Origin: UBA7985 sp965661545
GTDB lineage: Bacteria; Pseudomonadota; Alphaproteobacteria; UBA7985
Length of the DNA stretch: 64,000 nt
NCBI GenBank assembly: GCA_965661545.1
Contig: CBFIEF010000004.1
Location: forward strand, 62,001 to 126,000
Direction of reading: 5' to 3'
The stretch's first letter is position 1. Each line of letters starts with the position of its first letter. Below are positions 9,123-17,117 of the stretch, one piece after another. The notes beneath the pieces were generated by a model. That model did no database searches. It was not told the origin of the DNA and worked only from the letters and a program-made list of their open reading frames with translations. The translations under genes and the position numbers were made by a program.

Positions 9123-10081
9123 AGCGAATTCTCCAAGAGCACCAGACCATGGGTCTCCAAAAACGTGCCCGTCGATGGGGAAAGAGCGGGGCGTTTGCCC
9201 GAAATGGCGTCCACCATGTTTATGGTGTTTTCGATCAGCATCCCGAAGTATCGGCCACCTGCTTCATCAGCTGGGCCTAGCGCGTCAGAGAAAAGCGGGG
9301 GCATGGATCGCAGATCGACACCGCGCTGCGCCGCGCCCTCGCGCAGCGCCGCAATTCCGGCGCTCTCAACCGACGTCTCACTGAAGACGGCAGAGATGTC
9401 GCGCTCGGCAATCAATTGAACCAGCTCATTCACGCGTGCGAGCTTGGTTTCACTCGCCGTTGAAAGCCCCAGCAGCGGCTCCAAGCTCAATCCATAGCGC
9501 TTACCGTAATAGGAAAAAGCATCGTGGGCACTTACCACGACACGCCGCTCAGCGGGAATTGGTGCAAAGCTCTGAGTGATCCAATTGTCGATCAACCGAG
9601 CCGCCGTTCGCAGCGTTTCTGCCCGTTCCTCTGGCACCACCAAATCCAAGTCCTGCGACATGGCATAGGCGACTTCGATCACCGTCTCGATCCACAAAAC
9701 GGGATCATGCCAAGTGTGGGGGTCTGCGTACCCTTCGACAAACAGTAATTGATCTGGGGTTTGAAAGGCCTCACCGGCAAAAACTGCGCTGCGGCGCTCA
9801 AGCTGGCGCATCAAGTCCAGCAACTGCGCCTCAAACAGCAGTCCGTGATAGACGACCGCATCCGCTTCAGCCAGCTGGCGCACGTCCTTGCGCGTGGGTT
9901 GGTACGTGTGCGGATCAGTGCCCGCGCCCAACAGCGCTGTAACTTCCGCCTGGTCCGCCAGCAAGTATCCCAGCGGGTCTGCCAGCATCCGTGTTGTTGT
10001 GCGCACAGTTACACCCTCTGCCGAAGCAGAAGCGACGAACCCAAACACAAAAACAGTAATGCTCAACGCCAAGCCGCGCAT
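9119..10081 (-). CDS. sitA: Manganese/zinc-type ABC transporter substrate-binding protein (SitA-like)
   Basis: The 320-residue protein starts with a signal peptide, MRGLALSITVFVFGFVASASA, and belongs to the cluster A-I metal-binding proteins (PsaA/ZnuA/SitA). Expected metal ligands are visible: His in DPHTYQPT, His in DPHTWHDP, Glu in FSETSVES and Asp in LFSDALGP. There is no long His-rich loop, which fits manganese better than zinc. The ATG at 10081 was chosen because it starts the signal peptide; a TTG 33 bases upstream is also in frame. It is the first gene of the operon and lies next to the palindromic operator. Confidence 0.9.
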   Translation of the reverse strand: MRGLALSITVFVFGFVASASAEGVTVRTTTRMLADPLGYLLADQAEVTALLGAGTDPHTYQPTRKDVRQLAEADAVVYHGLLFEAQLLDLMRQLERRSAVFAGEAFQTPDQLLFVEGYADPHTWHDPVLWIETVIEVAYAMSQDLDLVVPEERAETLRTAARLIDNWITQSFAPIPAERRVVVSAHDAFSYYGKRYGLSLEPLLGLSTASETKLARVNELVQLIAERDISAVFSETSVESAGIAALREGAAQRGVDLRSMPPLFSDALGPADEAGGRYFGMLIENTINMVDAISGKRPALSPSTGTFLETHGLVLLENSL

Positions 10082-10120
10082 GATTTGTCCGTTTACCCCA
10101 CACAATGAAGCCAATGATCT

Positions 10121-10146
10121 ACAATGTAGCCTAGGCTACACATTGT
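10121..10146. promoter_or_regulatory. MntR-type operator between sitA and mntR
   Basis: The core TGTAGCCTAGGCTACA (10125-10140) is a perfect 16-base palindrome. It is flanked by ACAA on the left and CATTGT on the right, which extends the dyad with one extra base. The half-site with TAGCC / GGCTA resembles known MntR boxes of enteric bacteria. It lies 40 bases before the sitA start and about 100 before mntR, so it could control both divergent genes. Confidence 0.75.
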
Positions 10147-10249
10147 GCAAGGGTCTTGGAATTATTGCAGACAAAGTGCCTCACTTTCCTTGAAATCGCC
10201 TTCCCACACTGCAAAAAGGAGTGCGTAACAGCACAGGCGACCAAAGACG

Positions 10250-10714
10250 TTGACCTCTTCCAAATCTGCTCCCATCGATTCGACGAACCCAGACCTTGCC
10301 CCGGTCGAGCAACAAGCTGCGGCTTTTGAGGCTGTGCGCGAAGCTCGACGGAGCGAAACCGCCGAAGACTATGTGGAGCTGATCGACGATCTGATCAAAG
10401 CGACCGGTGAAGCAAGGGTTGTTGACGTGGCCGCTCGCATGGGCGTTTCTCATGCCACGGTTAACCGCATCCTTGCGCGCTTGGTTAAAGAAGGCTTGGT
10501 CAACACACAGCCCTACCGCTCCATCTTTCTGACCGACGCCGGCTCTGGCCTTGCCCAAGAATCCCGCGAGCGCCATCGCATCGTGGTGGAATTCCTCTGT
10601 GCCCTGGGCATCGATGAGACCACAGCCCAGCGCGACGCGGAAGGGATCGAGCACTACGTCTCGACCGAAACGATTGAGGCGTTCCAGAATTGGACGGGGA
10701 AGCTCAGCGAATGA
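10250..10714 (+). CDS. mntR: Manganese-responsive regulator MntR (DtxR family)
   Basis: The 154-residue protein has a winged helix near the middle (VVDVAARMGVSHATVNRILA) and a DtxR-type metal-binding and dimer region with EDYVELI, RHRIVVEF and DAEGIEHYVS. Those acidic and His positions match the manganese ligands of MntR. In manganese-replete cells it should repress uptake, here the divergent sitABCD genes. A stop at 10226 and the lack of any ATG before the helix-turn-helix make TTG at 10250 the likely start; the ribosome site is weak. It overlaps the Hsp20 gene by four bases. Confidence 0.88.
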   Translation: MTSSKSAPIDSTNPDLAPVEQQAAAFEAVREARRSETAEDYVELIDDLIKATGEARVVDVAARMGVSHATVNRILARLVKEGLVNTQPYRSIFLTDAGSGLAQESRERHRIVVEFLCALGIDETTAQRDAEGIEHYVSTETIEAFQNWTGKLSE

Positions 10715-11133
10715 GCGTGCTGGAACACCCTTCCCTGCTCGGCTTCGAGCCGCTGTTCAGCCATCTGGATTTCTTGGCAAAGCAACGAGGCGGCGATGCT
10801 TATCCGCCCTACGACGTGCTGATCAAAGACGAGAACACCTATATTGTCCGGATCGCCGTGGCCGGCTTTACCAAAGACGACCTGCGCCTGATCGCTCAAC
10901 CCCACCAGCTATTGGTGATTGGCAAGCGTGGCACGGCCAACGATGACTTGGACGACAGCGACTTCTTTCACAACGGCATCGCTTTCCGCGCTTTTCAGCG
11001 ACGGTTTGCCCTTGGCCCCGGGCTGGAAGTCAAGTCGGCAACCGTGGCCGATGGTATCGTCGAAATCACGCTGGAGCGTCCCGAACTGCGTGAAACTGGC
11101 GTAGAAATCGCGGTTGTGAACCGAGGCGAATAG
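10711..11133 (+). CDS. Hsp20-family small heat shock protein
   Basis: The 140-residue protein has a short N-terminal arm and an alpha-crystallin domain with YIVRIAVAGFTKDDLRL, FHNGIAFRAFQRRFALG and VADGIVEITLERP. Small heat shock proteins hold unfolded proteins in large oligomers. The ATG overlaps the mntR stop (ATGA), so its translation is probably coupled to mntR. That coupling would tie chaperone synthesis to the manganese operon promoter (inference). The C-terminal I-x-I/V motif is seen only as a weak VEIAVV. Confidence 0.9.
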   Translation: MSVLEHPSLLGFEPLFSHLDFLAKQRGGDAYPPYDVLIKDENTYIVRIAVAGFTKDDLRLIAQPHQLLVIGKRGTANDDLDDSDFFHNGIAFRAFQRRFALGPGLEVKSATVADGIVEITLERPELRETGVEIAVVNRGE

Positions 11134-11136
11134 GCA

Positions 11137-11541
11137 ATGGCCAAGCTCACGCCGGATCGCGAGGCGCTGTTATCCGAGGCCGAGCGCCGTATGATCTTTC
11201 GTGACATGCTGCTGTTTCGGCTCTGCCTGATCACGTTGATCTTCAGCATCATCTGCTGGATCAGCTGCGCCGCCTTTGGCCCAATCCGGTTTTCCGACCA
11301 TCGACCCGTAGCGTTCTGGTTGATTCCAGCGGGAATTTTTGCGCTCATCTATTATTCGTATGCGCTATTCACGGAATTTTCGGGTGACCCGATCGCGGAT
11401 CGGTTGTGGCGGATTGTTTCGGCCACTTTGGTCCTATCGCCTCTGGTCGTCTATTTTACCGTTGCCGGGATGATGTTCCTCTTTTTCACCATCAGCGAAG
11501 TCGAGTTCTCCCTCCAAAACATTCCATTTTGGCCCGGCTAA
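11137..11541 (+). CDS. Hypothetical inner-membrane protein, three membrane segments
   Basis: I do not recognise a family. The 134-residue chain begins MAKLTPDREALLSEAERRMI and has three hydrophobic helices at about residues 26-48, 58-80 and 96-122. Its start lies three bases after the Hsp20 stop, so mntR, hsp20 and this gene look like one transcript. It ends directly against the convergent ptsN gene. An envelope role in the manganese or stress response is possible but unsupported. Confidence 0.7.
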   Translation: MAKLTPDREALLSEAERRMIFRDMLLFRLCLITLIFSIICWISCAAFGPIRFSDHRPVAFWLIPAGIFALIYYSYALFTEFSGDPIADRLWRIVSATLVLSPLVVYFTVAGMMFLFFTISEVEFSLQNIPFWPG

Positions 11542-11985
11542 TCAGTCTTGGTTCAATAGAATATCCAGAGCCGACGCGTCATCAGCACCGCGTAAACGCT
11601 GGCGGAACTCCGCGTCTTTGAACGCCCGTGACACGCGTGCGAGCAGCTTGAGGTGATCGCCATTGGCGCTCTCTGGCGCGAGGATCAGAAAGATCAGATC
11701 GACCGGCTCGTCATCCAGTGAGTCATAGTCAACCGGGTTTTCCAACCGGGCGAAGTACGTGACAGTCCGGGTCAAACCGGCGAGTTTGGCATGCGGGATG
11801 GCCACGCCGTCGCCTGCGCCGGTCGAACCTTCTTGTTCGCGAGCTTGCAGCGCTTCGAGCACATCTCTTTCTTCCACGCCATAGGGCGCGGCGACACGTT
11901 GAGCGAGGGATAGCAATAGATGCCGTTTGCTCGTTACACTAACACTCGCGTCGATGAATGTTGGTGACACAAGAAGGTCGTTCAA
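11542..11985 (-). CDS. ptsN: PTS IIA-like nitrogen regulatory protein
   Basis: The 147-residue EIIA-Ntr domain contains the phosphorylated histidine His-65 in GVAIPHAKLAG. It receives phosphate from the nitrogen PTS (PtsP, NPr) and regulates potassium transport and other targets rather than moving sugar. It is the last gene of the conserved rpoN-hpf-ptsN set, 67 bases after hpf. The stop lies immediately beside the stop of the convergent membrane-protein gene, with no obvious terminator between them. Confidence 0.94.
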   Translation of the reverse strand: MNDLLVSPTFIDASVSVTSKRHLLLSLAQRVAAPYGVEERDVLEALQAREQEGSTGAGDGVAIPHAKLAGLTRTVTYFARLENPVDYDSLDDEPVDLIFLILAPESANGDHLKLLARVSRAFKDAEFRQRLRGADDASALDILLNQD

Positions 11986-12052
11986 ATCATTGCCTCGGTC
12001 AGAAAGTTAGAAAACCAAAGGGCGCAGACAGCGCCACGCCCTTTTTGATCCG

Positions 12053-12631
12053 CTACTGTCCTGGATCAATCCAACCGACATTACCATCATTTCGCCGATA
12101 TACGAGGTTGACCCTGCCATCTGATTCAAACAGCAGTGCGTTCAAGCCGGACAAATCCAAGCGCGCCACGGCTTGACTGATCGTCAGCTTCTGAATTTCT
12201 GTCTGTTTTTCAGCTACAATTGTGGCAAACTGCCCGGCATCTTCGGCATCACTCGCCGAATCTTCGACCTCATCCTGCTCCGGCGCTGCTAACACCATTG
12301 CGCGGGCTGCACGGACATCGGCCTGTTCAGCCAGTCCGCGGTGGTCGTTTAATTTGCGCTTATAGCGGCGCAACCGCTTCGCGAGCTTTTCTGCAGCATG
12401 ATCGAAAGCCGCGTGCGCGTCACCTTGTTCGTCACTAGCCTGAAGCTCAAGATTTCGATGCACGTGGACTGAAATCATGCAGTGAAAGCCGCCTCCCCCT
12501 TTGGAAAATATAACGTCAGCCCCTAAACCCTGCCCAAAGTACTTATCGAGCATGTCCGTGATGACGGTTTGAGCGCGCTGTTCGAGCGCGGTGCTTACAT
12601 CCATATGGCGGGAAGTTACTTTTATCTGCAT
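12053..12631 (-). CDS. hpf: Ribosome hibernation promoting factor, long form
   Basis: The 192-residue protein begins MQIKVTSRHMDVSTALEQRA, has the S30AE/YfiA N-terminal domain (to about residue 105) and a C-terminal dimerisation domain ending NLVYRRNDGNVGWIDPG. Long HPF joins two 70S ribosomes into inactive 100S particles in stationary phase. The linker between domains is long and acidic (EQDEVEDSASDAEDAGQ). A strong AAGGAGG lies just upstream of the ATG. The gene is between rpoN and ptsN, as is usual. Confidence 0.94.
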   Translation of the reverse strand: MQIKVTSRHMDVSTALEQRAQTVITDMLDKYFGQGLGADVIFSKGGGGFHCMISVHVHRNLELQASDEQGDAHAAFDHAAEKLAKRLRRYKRKLNDHRGLAEQADVRAARAMVLAAPEQDEVEDSASDAEDAGQFATIVAEKQTEIQKLTISQAVARLDLSGLNALLFESDGRVNLVYRRNDGNVGWIDPGQ

Positions 12632-12774
12632 GTCGTCCTCCTTGCAGTTGAGACGAAGGGTTCATTGTGAACCCGACTCAAAGGTAAGACGCCAAAGCCG
12701 CGACCGCAAACGAATAGGCCGCATAATCACAAAAAGATCTTCGTTGATGAGGGGCGGTTTGCCCGAAAACGCGG

Positions 12775-14265
12775 CTAGGCCATGGCCTTCAACCGGCGGC
12801 GCTTGACCGACGATGGAATGCGCAGTGCTTCACGGTATTTTGCAACGGTACGCCGAGCGATATCGACCCCTTCGCCGCGTAGCATCGAAACGATGGTGTC
12901 GTCGGAGAGAATGGCGTTCGGCTGCTCTGAATCGATCAGTGTTTTGATCCGGTGCCGAACAGCCTCTGCGGAGTGGGCTTCACCGTCGCCTGAAGACGCA
13001 ATCGAAGCGGTGAAGAAATACTTCAGCTCAAACATACCGCGTGGGGTGCTGATGTACTTGTTGGTTGTTGCTCGAGAAACCGTCGATTCATGAATTTCAA
13101 CCGATTCAGAAATATCACGCAAAATCAGTGGCTTGAGGTATTGGACCCCTTTGGTGAAAAACAACTCTTGCCGCTCCACAATGGTGGAAGCCACCTTCAT
13201 GATGGTCGTGGCGCGCTGGTGCAACGCCTTAACCAACCAGTTGGCTGTTTGCAGCTGTTCGTTGAGATATTCCTTGTCTTCCTTGCGGAGTTTTCCGTTC
13301 GTCACCAAGCCGGAATACGTGTTGCTCACCAACACCCGCGGCAGGTTTTCCGGGTTCAACTCAACGATCCACCCCCCCGCTGGATTGGCGCGCAGCAGCA
13401 CATCAGGGGTAACAACATGGGCGCTGTCATTGGAGTACCTTGACGCAGGCTTTGGGTTCACCGAGCGAAGCAAACGCACGCGCTCAACCAGCACTTCCTG
13501 GCTGACGCGGCAGACCTTAACCAACTTCGGCAGATCCCCATTTGCCAGCAAATCCAAATTGTCCAACAAACCCATCATCGGGCCATCCAGCACCCGCATT
13601 TCAGCGAGTTGCAGCGTCAGACATTCCTTGAGGTCTCGAGCAAAGATCCCCGTAGGCTCAAAACCCTGCATGTGCTGGAGCACAGATTCAACGTGGCCGA
13701 TCGGGCAGTCCATGCGCTCTGCAATCTCTTCAAGCGCAATTCGCACGTAGCCCGCTTCATCGAGGTTTTCGACCAGCGTAAAGGCAATCATTCGATCAGC
13801 CGGTTCATCAAGCTCGATGTTGATCTGACTGACGAGGTGATCGCGCAGAGATTCTTCTGACGCGAGACGGTTTTCGAGATCGAAATCTTCACCGCCCTCA
13901 AACGACCGACTGCCACCGCTGCCCCAGTTCTCAAACGCAACCGAGGCCCCAACTTGCGCGTCTGCGGTGTCATCGCGGCCCTGCCACGTATCGTCCATCT
14001 CACCCATGGCACCCCGGTTGTCATCGAGTGGCGCCAGTTCAGGCGCAGGGACTTCAGATGGCGCTTCGGTGTTGGCTTCAGCTGCCGCCCGAGGCTCTGC
14101 TGGCGCGTCATCGCGTTCCAACAGGGGATTCTTCTCCAGCTCGGTTTCGATGTATTCGCTCAACTCAACATTTGAGAGCTGCAGCAGCTTGATTGCTTGC
14201 TGCAACTGAGGCGTCATAACAAGGGATTGCCCCTGCTTTAGCGCTAAGTTCTGCGAAATTGCCAC
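12775..14265 (-). CDS. rpoN: RNA polymerase sigma-54 factor
   Basis: The 496-residue protein has the activator-contact region I (SLVMTPQLQQAIKLLQLSN, residues 15-33), an acidic region II, and the RpoN box ARRTVAKYREAL near the C-terminus. Sigma-54 directs polymerase to -24/-12 promoters that need an enhancer-binding ATPase, often for nitrogen and carbon genes. The start is GTG at 14265 with AGGA upstream. It ends KRRRLKAMA, the usual tail. hpf and ptsN follow on the same strand; lptB is 237 bases upstream, a gap that may hold the promoter. Confidence 0.95.
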   Translation of the reverse strand: MAISQNLALKQGQSLVMTPQLQQAIKLLQLSNVELSEYIETELEKNPLLERDDAPAEPRAAAEANTEAPSEVPAPELAPLDDNRGAMGEMDDTWQGRDDTADAQVGASVAFENWGSGGSRSFEGGEDFDLENRLASEESLRDHLVSQINIELDEPADRMIAFTLVENLDEAGYVRIALEEIAERMDCPIGHVESVLQHMQGFEPTGIFARDLKECLTLQLAEMRVLDGPMMGLLDNLDLLANGDLPKLVKVCRVSQEVLVERVRLLRSVNPKPASRYSNDSAHVVTPDVLLRANPAGGWIVELNPENLPRVLVSNTYSGLVTNGKLRKEDKEYLNEQLQTANWLVKALHQRATTIMKVASTIVERQELFFTKGVQYLKPLILRDISESVEIHESTVSRATTNKYISTPRGMFELKYFFTASIASSGDGEAHSAEAVRHRIKTLIDSEQPNAILSDDTIVSMLRGEGVDIARRTVAKYREALRIPSSVKRRRLKAMA

Positions 14266-14502
14266 GTTAACTATCCTATATCGCCCGCCGCATGCGCCCC
14301 ATAATGCTTTCGCAGCGCGACCTTAAATCTCATAAAACCCGTAAACAATCCGGCTTGTTCGCCAAAATGTTCTTTAAATCACACTACCAATACCTGAGAT
14401 GTCTAATGTTGTGCCAGAGTTTGAGACTTGGCTCAAAGATTGCAAGGAGATTTGCGGTATTTACGCCACAACAAGTCGAATTATCGGACTTGAGTATGTC
14501 TT

Positions 14503-15243
14503 TTAAGGGCGCTCGTAGTTAAATCGCTCACCAAAATACCGATTTCTAGCCGTTTCATCTGATGTGATTTCAGCAGGCGTTCCCTCAATCAAAACAGTGC
14601 CCCGATCAATCAGAACCGCGCGGTCAACAAGTTCGAGCGTGTCCCGGACGTTGTGGTCTGTGATCAGGACGGCAACACCTGAATCTCGGATGCCACGAAT
14701 GGCTGTTTGCAAGCCTTCGATTGAGATCGGATCAACCCCTGCGAAAGGCTCATCCAACAATACGACTTGAGGGCGGCTCGCCATCGTGCGTGCGATTTCA
14801 AGTCTGCGACGCTGTCCGCCAGACAGGGTTTCAGAACGCTGCGTCGCAACATCTTCGAGATCGAAGTCGTGCAGCAATCGCTCCAACAGCTGTTTTCGCG
14901 CTGCCTGTTCAACAGCAATTTCCATAACAGCGCGCAGATTGTTTCGGACCGACAGGCCATGAAATCCCGAAGGCTCCTGCGGTAAATACCCCAGCCCCCG
15001 GCGTGCGCGCTGAAACATCGCCAACCGCGATAGATCCTGTCCATTGAGGGTAAGGGCGTCAGCCCGGCATGCCACCAGACCAACAAGCGCGTGAAAGGTG
15101 GTGCTCTTGCCAGCTCCGTTTGGCCCGATCAGGCCAACGATTTCACCCGGCGCGCAGCGGAGATTAACGCCGTGAACAACACCCTTTCTGCCCCGCGATA
15201 CTGTCAGGGACTCAACGACAAGACCGGAACCGGGCGTGGTCAT
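14503..15243 (-). CDS. lptB: LPS export ABC transporter ATP-binding protein
   Basis: The 246-residue ATPase has Walker A GPNGAGKST (40-48), Q-loop YLPQEPSGFHGLSV, signature LSGGQRRRLEIA, Walker B VVLLDEPFAGVDP and switch His in TDHNVRDTL. It powers LptFG to pull lipopolysaccharide out of the inner membrane. Its start overlaps the lptA stop (ATGA). An unusual cysteine-containing insertion, GLVACRADAL, replaces the more common VRPDSG-type loop after Walker A. It is followed by rpoN, as in most proteobacteria. Confidence 0.95.
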   Translation of the reverse strand: MTTPGSGLVVESLTVSRGRKGVVHGVNLRCAPGEIVGLIGPNGAGKSTTFHALVGLVACRADALTLNGQDLSRLAMFQRARRGLGYLPQEPSGFHGLSVRNNLRAVMEIAVEQAARKQLLERLLHDFDLEDVATQRSETLSGGQRRRLEIARTMASRPQVVLLDEPFAGVDPISIEGLQTAIRGIRDSGVAVLITDHNVRDTLELVDRAVLIDRGTVLIEGTPAEITSDETARNRYFGERFNYERP

Positions 15244-15998
15244 TGGGATCGAAGCGCGCCGGATACGCGCGCAGACGTGTCATTATTGATCTGAACGGCA
15301 CCGCTTTCGAGGTCGAAGATCGCGCTGATACCCGACAGCAGAACGTCACCGCTCTGCAGCACCACCGCGCCCTCTAGCAAAATTTCGTTGCTCGCGCGGT
15401 TCAGAGACAGGGTCTCAGCCGCGGCCCGGAAACTGTCCCGCTCGACGTCAACACCGCCTTGAACTTTCAGTGTTTCGAGCACGCCGCCGGTCATCTCAAT
15501 CGAGGCGCTGCCGCCCGCAATTACAGTCCCTTGGATCTGCAACACAAAATCCTGATCGATGCTCAATCCGCCCTGATCAACAAAGAAAGACAACGATCCA
15601 GCCGTCACTAAGCGGTCATCCGCCATTTGAACGCTGACAGGCGCACCACGCAGTTTCACGGTTTGGGTCTGTAATTGCAATTCCAAGTGGGCTGCTCGCG
15701 CTTTGAAAGTACCGCTTTGGACGAACACCGTTCCTTCGGCAGAAAGCCCGGCCATGCTGGCTTGTTCTGCGTCCAGTGAGGCGACGACCCGATCCGCCAA
15801 GACAACCCAATCACCCACGACGATTTGCACATTTCCTGTGGCTTCATAGCGCCCCGCGTCCGCTAAAAACCGGATGCCGTCTGTTGCGGTCAAGTCAAAG
15901 CCTGCGCCACTGGCCCGCGACTGCGCACACGCCACGGGCGCAGGCAGGCACAGCAGCATGGCAAACAGGATCAAAGGTGAAAGCACGGAGCGGTTCAT
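15240..15998 (-). CDS. lptA: LPS transport periplasmic protein LptA
   Basis: The 252-residue protein begins with a signal peptide (MNRSVLSPLILFAMLLCLPA, cleavage near CAQS) and continues with the OstA/LptA beta-jellyroll repeat, visible as YEATGNVQIVVGDWVVLADR, LTAGSL-like strands and ILLEGAVVLQSGDVLLSG. LptA forms the periplasmic bridge that carries LPS from LptBFGC to LptD. At 252 residues it is longer than the E. coli protein (185). It is preceded by a very short LptC-like gene, so some bridge function may have moved into LptA (inference). Confidence 0.88.
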   Translation of the reverse strand: MNRSVLSPLILFAMLLCLPAPVACAQSRASGAGFDLTATDGIRFLADAGRYEATGNVQIVVGDWVVLADRVVASLDAEQASMAGLSAEGTVFVQSGTFKARAAHLELQLQTQTVKLRGAPVSVQMADDRLVTAGSLSFFVDQGGLSIDQDFVLQIQGTVIAGGSASIEMTGGVLETLKVQGGVDVERDSFRAAAETLSLNRASNEILLEGAVVLQSGDVLLSGISAIFDLESGAVQINNDTSARVSGALRSQ

Positions 15999-16030
15999 GC
16001 GGAGAAACTAACCCACTTCAGCCCCGGTGA

Positions 16031-16336
16031 CTATTCATGCGTGCCAGAGAGTGAAGACGCGCCTAGCAACGTGAGATTGCCCGTCTTGGGGTCAAATTCT
16101 GCGCCAGACTGTGACTCCAGCACTGAACCCGCAGGCCCCACAATGGAAACTGGCCCTTCGAGGGCGATCGCAGTGCTGTCTTCAGGAGCCAGCGATGACG
16201 CGGGACCAAGCAAGGCCGGTCCCGTTGCTTTCGTGGGTTGGTTGAGGCGGTCGTACACCAAAAAACCAACCGCCAAGCCGCCAACGGCGAAAGCCGCGAA
16301 CCGTAATCCAGCGATGATCCATCCCCGCGTCGTCAT
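16031..16336 (-). CDS. Short LptC-like membrane-anchored protein, 101 residues
   Basis: The gene sits exactly where lptC is found, between rnd and lptA. The protein has an N-terminal anchor (IIAGLRFAAFAVGGLAVGFLVY, about residues 7-28), a Pro/Ala linker, and a short beta-rich end with LEGPVSIVGPAGSVLES and FDPKTGNLTLLG. The latter resembles one hairpin pair of the LptC jellyroll. Usual LptC is about 190-210 residues, so half or more of the domain is absent. The flanking gaps (12 and 32 bases) are too small to hide the missing part. It may be a reduced LptC or an unrelated small protein; position is the strongest argument. Confidence 0.6.
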   Translation of the reverse strand: MTTRGWIIAGLRFAAFAVGGLAVGFLVYDRLNQPTKATGPALLGPASSLAPEDSTAIALEGPVSIVGPAGSVLESQSGAEFDPKTGNLTLLGASSLSGTHE

Positions 16337-16348
16337 CGCTCACACCAA

Positions 16349-16999
16349 TCAGGCGTGAGCGAAGATATCGCGCTCTTCCCAACCCAGAAGGTCCAGTTGT
16401 GCGCGGTGAGGCAGGAAATCGAAGCAACTTTGCGCCAACGCCGTCCGACCTTCGCGGGCGAGCAAGCCGTCGAGCGATTGCTTAAGACCGTGAAGATACA
16501 GAACGTCAGAAGCTGCGTAGTCTACCTGCTCCTTCGAAAGCTCAGGCGCGCCCCAATCGCTGGTCTGCTGCACTTTGGATATTTCAACGCTCAGGAACTC
16601 CTTGCAAAGATCCCGCAAGCCGTGACGATCAGTCGATGTGCGCACCATGCGACTGGCGAGCTTGGTGCAATAGACATTGGTCATCAGTACGCCGAGATAG
16701 GCGTAAACGCTGGCAATATCAAAGCGGGCGAAATGCATCAGCTTAAGCCGATTGGGATCCGCAAGCTGCTTACTGAGATTCGGCGCCAGCTGAATGTCTG
16801 AGCCAGCAAAAGGCGAAACACCCGCTTGCTCACGCTGCGGCATCTGGATCACGTGTGCATCACCATTGCCGCTGCTCACCTGAACCACGCACAGGCGGTC
16901 CCGTGTCAGGTTCAGACCCATCGTCTCAGTGTCGATGGCAAACACTGGCCCCAGATCAATGTCATCGGGCAAGTCGTGCTGGTGGAGAAAATTCGCCAT
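16349..16999 (-). CDS. rnd: Ribonuclease D-like 3'-5' exonuclease
   Basis: The 216-residue protein has the DEDD exonuclease motifs: FAIDTETMGL (Exo I), LMHFARFDIA (Exo II) and DYAASDVLYLHGL (Exo III, DEDDy type). It consists of the nuclease domain only; the HRDC domains of E. coli RNase D are absent, which is normal for the short alphaproteobacterial form. Such enzymes trim the 3' ends of tRNA precursors. The ATG at 16999 was preferred over an earlier in-frame start because family members begin MANxLHxxDLP-like. The ribosome site is weak. Confidence 0.9.
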   Translation of the reverse strand: MANFLHQHDLPDDIDLGPVFAIDTETMGLNLTRDRLCVVQVSSGNGDAHVIQMPQREQAGVSPFAGSDIQLAPNLSKQLADPNRLKLMHFARFDIASVYAYLGVLMTNVYCTKLASRMVRTSTDRHGLRDLCKEFLSVEISKVQQTSDWGAPELSKEQVDYAASDVLYLHGLKQSLDGLLAREGRTALAQSCFDFLPHRAQLDLLGWEERDIFAHA

Positions 17000-17117
17000 T
17001 CGGTATCTCTGCTTCTGTTGTGGCGGGCATTGAGAGTGCCAAGAGCCTCTGAAAGTCAAGGCTGGGGGTGCCCTCTTGGCCTTTAACCGCGTGAAAACTA
17101 ACCAGAGACGCGGTGCG

